Shown here one piece after another: positions 5,668 to 9,194 of a DNA stretch of 9,194 nt. Every line of letters begins with the position of its first letter. Within the stretch, counting starts at the first letter, position 1. The DNA comes from Devosia sp. Lineage in GTDB: Bacteria; Pseudomonadota; Alphaproteobacteria; Rhizobiales; Devosiaceae. The stretch lies in the NCBI GenBank assembly GCA_028290225.1, contig JAQGKH010000190.1, positions 1 through 9,194 on the forward strand. Reading direction: 5' to 3'. The position numbers were made by a program, and so were the translations under genes. The notes under the pieces were generated by a model. That model was given only the letters and a program-made list of their open reading frames with translations, had not been told where the DNA came from and searched no databases.

Positions 5668-6468
5668 ATGACCGGGCCCTTCAAGTACAGCGCGCATCTG
5701 GGATATCTCTTTACCGAGATGCCCTTCCGCGAACGCATCGGGGCCGCCCGGCAGCATGGCTTTCCGGCGATGGAGCATCCCGCGCCCTATGACAACGCCT
5801 CCGCAACCGAGCTGGCGGCCTGGCTCGCCGAAGCCGGGCTGGTTTATACCCAGTTCGGGCTTTATGCCGGCGATGCCAAGCGCGGCGAAAAGGGGCTGGG
5901 CATCTTTGCCGAAAGGCGGGACGAGTTCCGCGACAGCGTCACGGCGGGCCTTGATTACGCCCAAACCATCGGGGTGCGCATGGTGCATGCCATGGCCGGG
6001 GTGCTGCCCCCCGGCGAGCGCAGCCAGGCCCATTGGGATTGCTACATCGACAATCTCACCTATGCGGCACAAGCCGCCAATGCCCGCGGCATGACGATCC
6101 TGGTGGAAGCCATGAGCGCCGCAGCCGTTCCCAACTATTATATCGACACGCCCGATCTTGGAGCCAAGGCGATTGCCGCGGCCGGGCAGCCCAATATCCG
6201 CCTCCTGCTCGATGTGTTCCACACCGCCAGCGCGGGGCTCGACATTTTCGAGCAGATCGAACGGCACGCGCCATTGCTGGGCCATGTGCATATCGCCGAT
6301 TATCCCGGCCGGCACGAACCGGGGACTGGCACGTTAGACTTTGATGCCATCCGGGCCGCGCTGCAGGCAGTGGGCTATCGCGGTTGGCTTGGATGCGAAT
6401 ATATCCCGGCGGGGCCGACCGAGGACGGCCTGGGCTGGTACCGGGACATTCTGGCCCCCGCGTCGTGA
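5668..6468 (+). CDS. Hydroxypyruvate isomerase-like TIM-barrel protein
   Basis: A 266-residue cytoplasmic protein of the xylose isomerase-like TIM-barrel superfamily, closest by eye to hydroxypyruvate/2-oxo-tetronate isomerases (Hyi, OtnI). Family landmarks: YSAHLGYLF at 7-15, E80-x-R-D-E-F-R-D, likely metal or acid-base residues E147 and E244 (GCEY at 242-245), D182 with H185 (LLDVFH), and the HIADYPGRHEPGTG run at 208-221. Two landmarks differ from E. coli Hyi: VEAMS replaces IEPIN around E147, and H208 stands where Hyi has Gln before IAD, so the substrate may differ. The start at 5668 was chosen because it aligns with the family N-terminus. The extension from the ATG at 5620 has 16 residues with A/T-rich third positions and an AGA codon, unlike the gene, although a GAGGAG precedes it. 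It lies 92 bases after the M24 gene. Confidence 0.8.
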   Translation: MTGPFKYSAHLGYLFTEMPFRERIGAARQHGFPAMEHPAPYDNASATELAAWLAEAGLVYTQFGLYAGDAKRGEKGLGIFAERRDEFRDSVTAGLDYAQTIGVRMVHAMAGVLPPGERSQAHWDCYIDNLTYAAQAANARGMTILVEAMSAAAVPNYYIDTPDLGAKAIAAAGQPNIRLLLDVFHTASAGLDIFEQIERHAPLLGHVHIADYPGRHEPGTGTLDFDAIRAALQAVGYRGWLGCEYIPAGPTEDGLGWYRDILAPAS

Positions 6469-6511
6469 ATTTCGTGGCGGCCTGAACCCTCAGGCAATCG
6501 TCAAACCAGGA

Positions 6512-6530
6512 TCGAGCCCGCCCGGCTCGA
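6512..6530 (+). other. Small hairpin just before the transaldolase ribosome binding site
   Basis: TCGAGCC at 6512-6518 pairs with GGCTCGA at 6524-6530 around five bases. It ends right before the AGAGGA Shine-Dalgarno (6533-6538) of the transaldolase gene. No T run follows, so it does not look like a terminator; it could mark an RNA processing point between the isomerase and transaldolase genes. Confidence 0.4.
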
Positions 6531-6544
6531 CGAGAGGAAACACC

Positions 6545-7510
6545 ATGAGCTCCAAACTCGCCCAGCTGCGCCAGATGACCACCGTGGTTGCCGATACCGG
6601 TGACATCGAAGCGGTCCGCCAGCTCAAGCCGATCGACTGCACCACCAATCCGAGCATCGTGCTCAAGGCGCTATCCACGCCCATGTTCGAGGATGTGTTC
6701 GCCGAAGCGCTGGCCTGGGGCGCGACGCAGAACGGGGCCGAGCACGCCATTGTCCAGGCGATTGCCGACCGGCTGGCGGTTTCGGTGGGCTCGGCGCTGG
6801 CCGGTGAGGTCCCGGGCTATGTTTCCACCGAGGTGGATGCCGATCTGTCCTTTGATGTGGAGCGCTCGCTGCGCCGCGCCCGGCACATCATTGCCGATTA
6901 CGAGGCGCGTGGCATCGGGCGCGAGCGCATTCTGATCAAGCTGGCGGCGACCTGGGAAGGCATCCGCACCGCCGAAGTGCTGCAGCGCGAGGGAATCGAC
7001 TGCAATCTCACGCTGATCTTTTCGCGCGCCCAGGCCATTGCCTGCGCCGACGCCGGCGTGTTCCTGATTTCGCCCTTTGTGGGCCGCATCATGGATTGGC
7101 ATGCCAAGGCAAGCGGCAAGACCTATGGCCCCGAGGAAGATCCGGGCGTGCTCTCGGTGCGCTCGATCTACAACTACTACAAATCCAATGGCATCGGCAC
7201 CATCGTGATGGGCGCATCCTTCCGCAATGCCGGGGAGATCGAAGCGCTCGCAGGGTGCGACCGCCTGACCATCTCGCCCGCGCTGCTGAGCGAACTCGAC
7301 AGCACCCAAGGGGTGCTGGAGCGCAAGCTTTCGCCCGAAACGGCCGCCAAGGTCGAGCCGATCGTGATGGACGAGCAAAGCTTCCGCTGGGCCATGAACG
7401 AGGACGCCATGGCGACCGAAAAGCTCGCCGAAGGCATCCGCGGCTTTGCCAAGGACATGCATGCGCTGCGCGACCTGGTGCGGCAGCGCCTGCAAAGCCG
7501 CGCCGCCTGA
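6545..7510 (+). CDS. tal: Transaldolase (TalB type)
   Basis: Transaldolase moves a dihydroxyacetone unit from sedoheptulose 7-phosphate to glyceraldehyde 3-phosphate, giving erythrose 4-phosphate and fructose 6-phosphate, in the non-oxidative pentose phosphate branch in the cytoplasm. The 321-residue length fits the long TalB class. Alignment by eye to E. coli TalB keeps its numbering: Schiff-base lysine K132 (ILIKLAATWEG), D17 (VVADTGD), N35 (TTNPS), E96 (STEVD), and S176 with R181 (LISPFVGR). The ATG at 6545 has AGAGGA six bases upstream and gives the standard N-terminus. The same frame is open further upstream (from 6341), but that part overlaps the isomerase gene and has no homology to the family, so it was excluded. 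Its product fructose 6-phosphate is the substrate of the pgi product 34 bases downstream. Confidence 0.97.
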   Translation: MSSKLAQLRQMTTVVADTGDIEAVRQLKPIDCTTNPSIVLKALSTPMFEDVFAEALAWGATQNGAEHAIVQAIADRLAVSVGSALAGEVPGYVSTEVDADLSFDVERSLRRARHIIADYEARGIGRERILIKLAATWEGIRTAEVLQREGIDCNLTLIFSRAQAIACADAGVFLISPFVGRIMDWHAKASGKTYGPEEDPGVLSVRSIYNYYKSNGIGTIVMGASFRNAGEIEALAGCDRLTISPALLSELDSTQGVLERKLSPETAAKVEPIVMDEQSFRWAMNEDAMATEKLAEGIRGFAKDMHALRDLVRQRLQSRAA

Positions 7511-7544
7511 GACCCGGCTGGACTGTTTGGAAGTGGAGTGAGTT

Positions 7545-9188
7545 GTGAAGCAGAACGATCATCAAGACGGCGAGGCCACGCTGATCCAGCGTGGCAGGAA
7601 CGCTGCCCAGGCCGGCATTCGCGCCTTGTTCGACGCGGACCCCGAGCGTTTTCAATCGTTCTCGGCTCGCCTCGATGACCTGACGCTCGATTATTCCAAG
7701 ACCGCGCTGTCGCTCGAGGATCGGGCGGCCCTGCTGGCCTTTGCCGAGGCCCGCGGGCTGCCAGAGCGGCGCCGGGCGATGTTTGCGGGCGAGCGCATCA
7801 ACGTGACCGAAGATCGTTCGGTGCTCCATGTGGCGTTACGGGGCACGGTTGGGGATGGCTATGCCGCCGATGGCGTGCCGGTCGGCGCGGATGTCGAGGC
7901 CGTGCTTGCGGCCATGTCCCGGTTCAGTGCCGGGATCCGCAGCGGCACTATCCAGACCTTTGGCGGGGGCCGGTTCACCGATGTGGTCAATATCGGGATC
8001 GGCGGCTCCGATCTGGGCCCGGTTCTCGCAACCTCGGCGCTGGCGCCCTATCACGACGGACCACGCACCCATTTCGTGTCCAATGTGGACGGCGCCCATA
8101 TCGCTGATATCCTCAAGGCGCTGGACCCGGCCACAACCCTCTTCATCATTGCTTCCAAGACCTTCACCACCATCGAAACGATGACCAATGCCGAAACGGC
8201 GCGCCGGTTCATCGTCGATGCATTGGGGGAAGCGGCCGTGGGGGCGCATTTCTGCGCGGTGTCCACGGCGCTCGACAAGGTCGAGGCCTTCGGGATCGGG
8301 CGGGAACGTGCCTTTGGGTTCTGGGACTGGGTGGGGGGCCGTTACTCCATCTGGTCGGCAATCGGTTTGCCGCTGATGCTGGCCATCGGCCCCGATGCGT
8401 TCCGCCAACTTCTGGCGGGGGCGCGTTCCATGGATCTGCATTTCCGCAATGCGCCGCTCGAGCAGAACCTGCCGGTGCTGCTGGGCTTGGTGGGCTGGTG
8501 GCACCGGGTGGCGCAGGGCTACTCGTCGCGCGCGATCATCCCCTATGACCAGCGGCTGGCGCGCCTGCCCGCTTATCTGCAGCAGCTCGACATGGAGTCC
8601 AATGGCAAGCGCGTCGGGCTGGATGGCGTCCCCGTCAGCTCTCCCACCGGCCCCGTGGTCTGGGGGGAACCGGGCACCAATGGGCAGCATGCCTTTTTCC
8701 AGCTGCTGCACCAGGGCACCGACATCATCCCGATCGAATTCATCCTCGCTGCCCATTCGCACGAGCCGGCATTGCAGCAGCATCAGGACCTGCTGGTCGC
8801 CAACTGCCTGGCGCAAAGCGAAGCCTTGGTGAAGGGCCGCAGTGCGGAGGAAGCCAAAGCGCAGTTGCTGGCGGCGGGGCGCAGCGAGGCCGAAGCCGAA
8901 CGCATCGCTCCCCATCGCGAGTTCACCGGCAACCGACCCACGATCACGCTCACCTATGCCAGGCTCGATCCGTTCGCGCTGGGCCGCCTGATCGCGCTTT
9001 ATGAGCATCGGGTGTTCGTGGAAGCGGCCTTGTTCGGCATCAATGCCTTTGATCAATGGGGCGTGGAGCTGGGCAAGGAACTGGCCGGCGCCTTGGTGCC
9101 CCTGGTGCGCGGGGATGCTGGGGCGGCGGCAGCCAGCGTTTACACCAAGGGGCTCCTCGCCAACCTGGAGCGCCTGAAATCCGCCTGA
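7545..9188 (+). CDS. pgi: Glucose-6-phosphate isomerase
   Basis: Interconverts glucose 6-phosphate and fructose 6-phosphate in the cytoplasm, linking the Entner-Doudoroff/pentose phosphate routes with gluconeogenesis. At 547 residues it is nearly the length of the E. coli enzyme (549) and appears complete. Both family signatures are visible: DWVGGRYSIWSAIG at 261-274 and the GTNGQHAFFQLLHQGT region at 377-392. Phosphate-binding residues lie in GIGGSD (151-156) and SKTFTT (204-209). The catalytic residues are E351, H382 and K511, corresponding to E355, H386 and K514 in E. coli. The start is a GTG with GGAG six bases upstream (7535-7538); the first in-frame ATG would remove about 78 residues. 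It lies 34 bases after the transaldolase gene with no terminator between, so the two are very likely cotranscribed. The stop codon is six bases before the window end. Confidence 0.97.
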   Translation: MKQNDHQDGEATLIQRGRNAAQAGIRALFDADPERFQSFSARLDDLTLDYSKTALSLEDRAALLAFAEARGLPERRRAMFAGERINVTEDRSVLHVALRGTVGDGYAADGVPVGADVEAVLAAMSRFSAGIRSGTIQTFGGGRFTDVVNIGIGGSDLGPVLATSALAPYHDGPRTHFVSNVDGAHIADILKALDPATTLFIIASKTFTTIETMTNAETARRFIVDALGEAAVGAHFCAVSTALDKVEAFGIGRERAFGFWDWVGGRYSIWSAIGLPLMLAIGPDAFRQLLAGARSMDLHFRNAPLEQNLPVLLGLVGWWHRVAQGYSSRAIIPYDQRLARLPAYLQQLDMESNGKRVGLDGVPVSSPTGPVVWGEPGTNGQHAFFQLLHQGTDIIPIEFILAAHSHEPALQQHQDLLVANCLAQSEALVKGRSAEEAKAQLLAAGRSEAEAERIAPHREFTGNRPTITLTYARLDPFALGRLIALYEHRVFVEAALFGINAFDQWGVELGKELAGALVPLVRGDAGAAAASVYTKGLLANLERLKSA

Positions 9189-9194
9189 GGGTGG

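Noticed and set aside
6341..6544. N-terminal extension of transaldolase fused in frame
   Set aside because: The frame is open by chance. The segment overlaps the isomerase gene in another frame, lacks homology, and a good Shine-Dalgarno plus the family N-terminus support the ATG at 6545.
7836..9056. 406-codon minus-strand open frame opposite pgi
   Set aside because: Pure shadow of pgi, which is unambiguous. No family resemblance in the antisense translation.
1..9194. Mobile elements, phage genes, CRISPR arrays, tRNA or rRNA genes
   Set aside because: No transposase or integrase motifs, terminal repeats, regularly spaced repeats or RNA-gene signatures were seen. All sizeable stretches are accounted for by metabolic, transport and regulatory genes.

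Overview
The window is GC-rich chromosomal DNA with tightly packed genes, strong G/C third-position bias and no sign of mobile elements, phage, RNA genes or CRISPR. Gene content and codon style suggest an alphaproteobacterium, probably of the Hyphomicrobiales (a Devosia-like relative is plausible). That placement is inferred from style and has not been confirmed by search.

Layout. (1) Bases 1-447, plus strand: the C-terminal half of an EamA/DMT-type membrane transporter cut by the window edge. (2) Bases 448-546: convergent gap with a textbook intrinsic terminator serving the minus-strand gene, plus a second unexplained inverted repeat. (3) Bases 547-3060, minus strand: a large exported protein with a twin-arginine signal, a PIG-L/LmbE-type zinc deacetylase domain, a long middle region and a C-terminal amidotransferase/ThuA-like domain. 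(4) Bases 3222-4229, minus strand: a LysR-type regulator. (5) Bases 4230-4366: a compact divergent control region with a dyad, a tandem repeat and a palindromic -35-like hexamer shared by both directions. (6) Bases 4367-9188, plus strand: four codirectional genes, namely an M24 (creatinase/Xaa-Pro peptidase fold) enzyme, a hydroxypyruvate-isomerase-like TIM barrel, transaldolase (tal) and glucose-6-phosphate isomerase (pgi).

How they may work together. The transaldolase and pgi pair is central carbon metabolism (non-oxidative pentose phosphate branch and hexose phosphate interconversion) and is confidently identified. The LysR gene, diverging from the M24 enzyme followed by the Hyi-like isomerase, looks like a small regulated catabolic unit: the M24 enzyme would hydrolyse a C-N bond in a small amidated, creatine-like or peptide substrate, and the isomerase would handle a ketose or hydroxy-keto acid product. 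The exported deacetylase behind the LysR gene could release such a substrate from an N-acylated glycoconjugate outside the cytoplasm. This pathway is inference only; no substrate can be read from the sequence. The most notable points are the deacetylase-amidotransferase-like fusion, the uncharacterised M24/isomerase pair, the divergent the control region, and a perfect 11-bp hairpin that decides the start choice of the isomerase gene.
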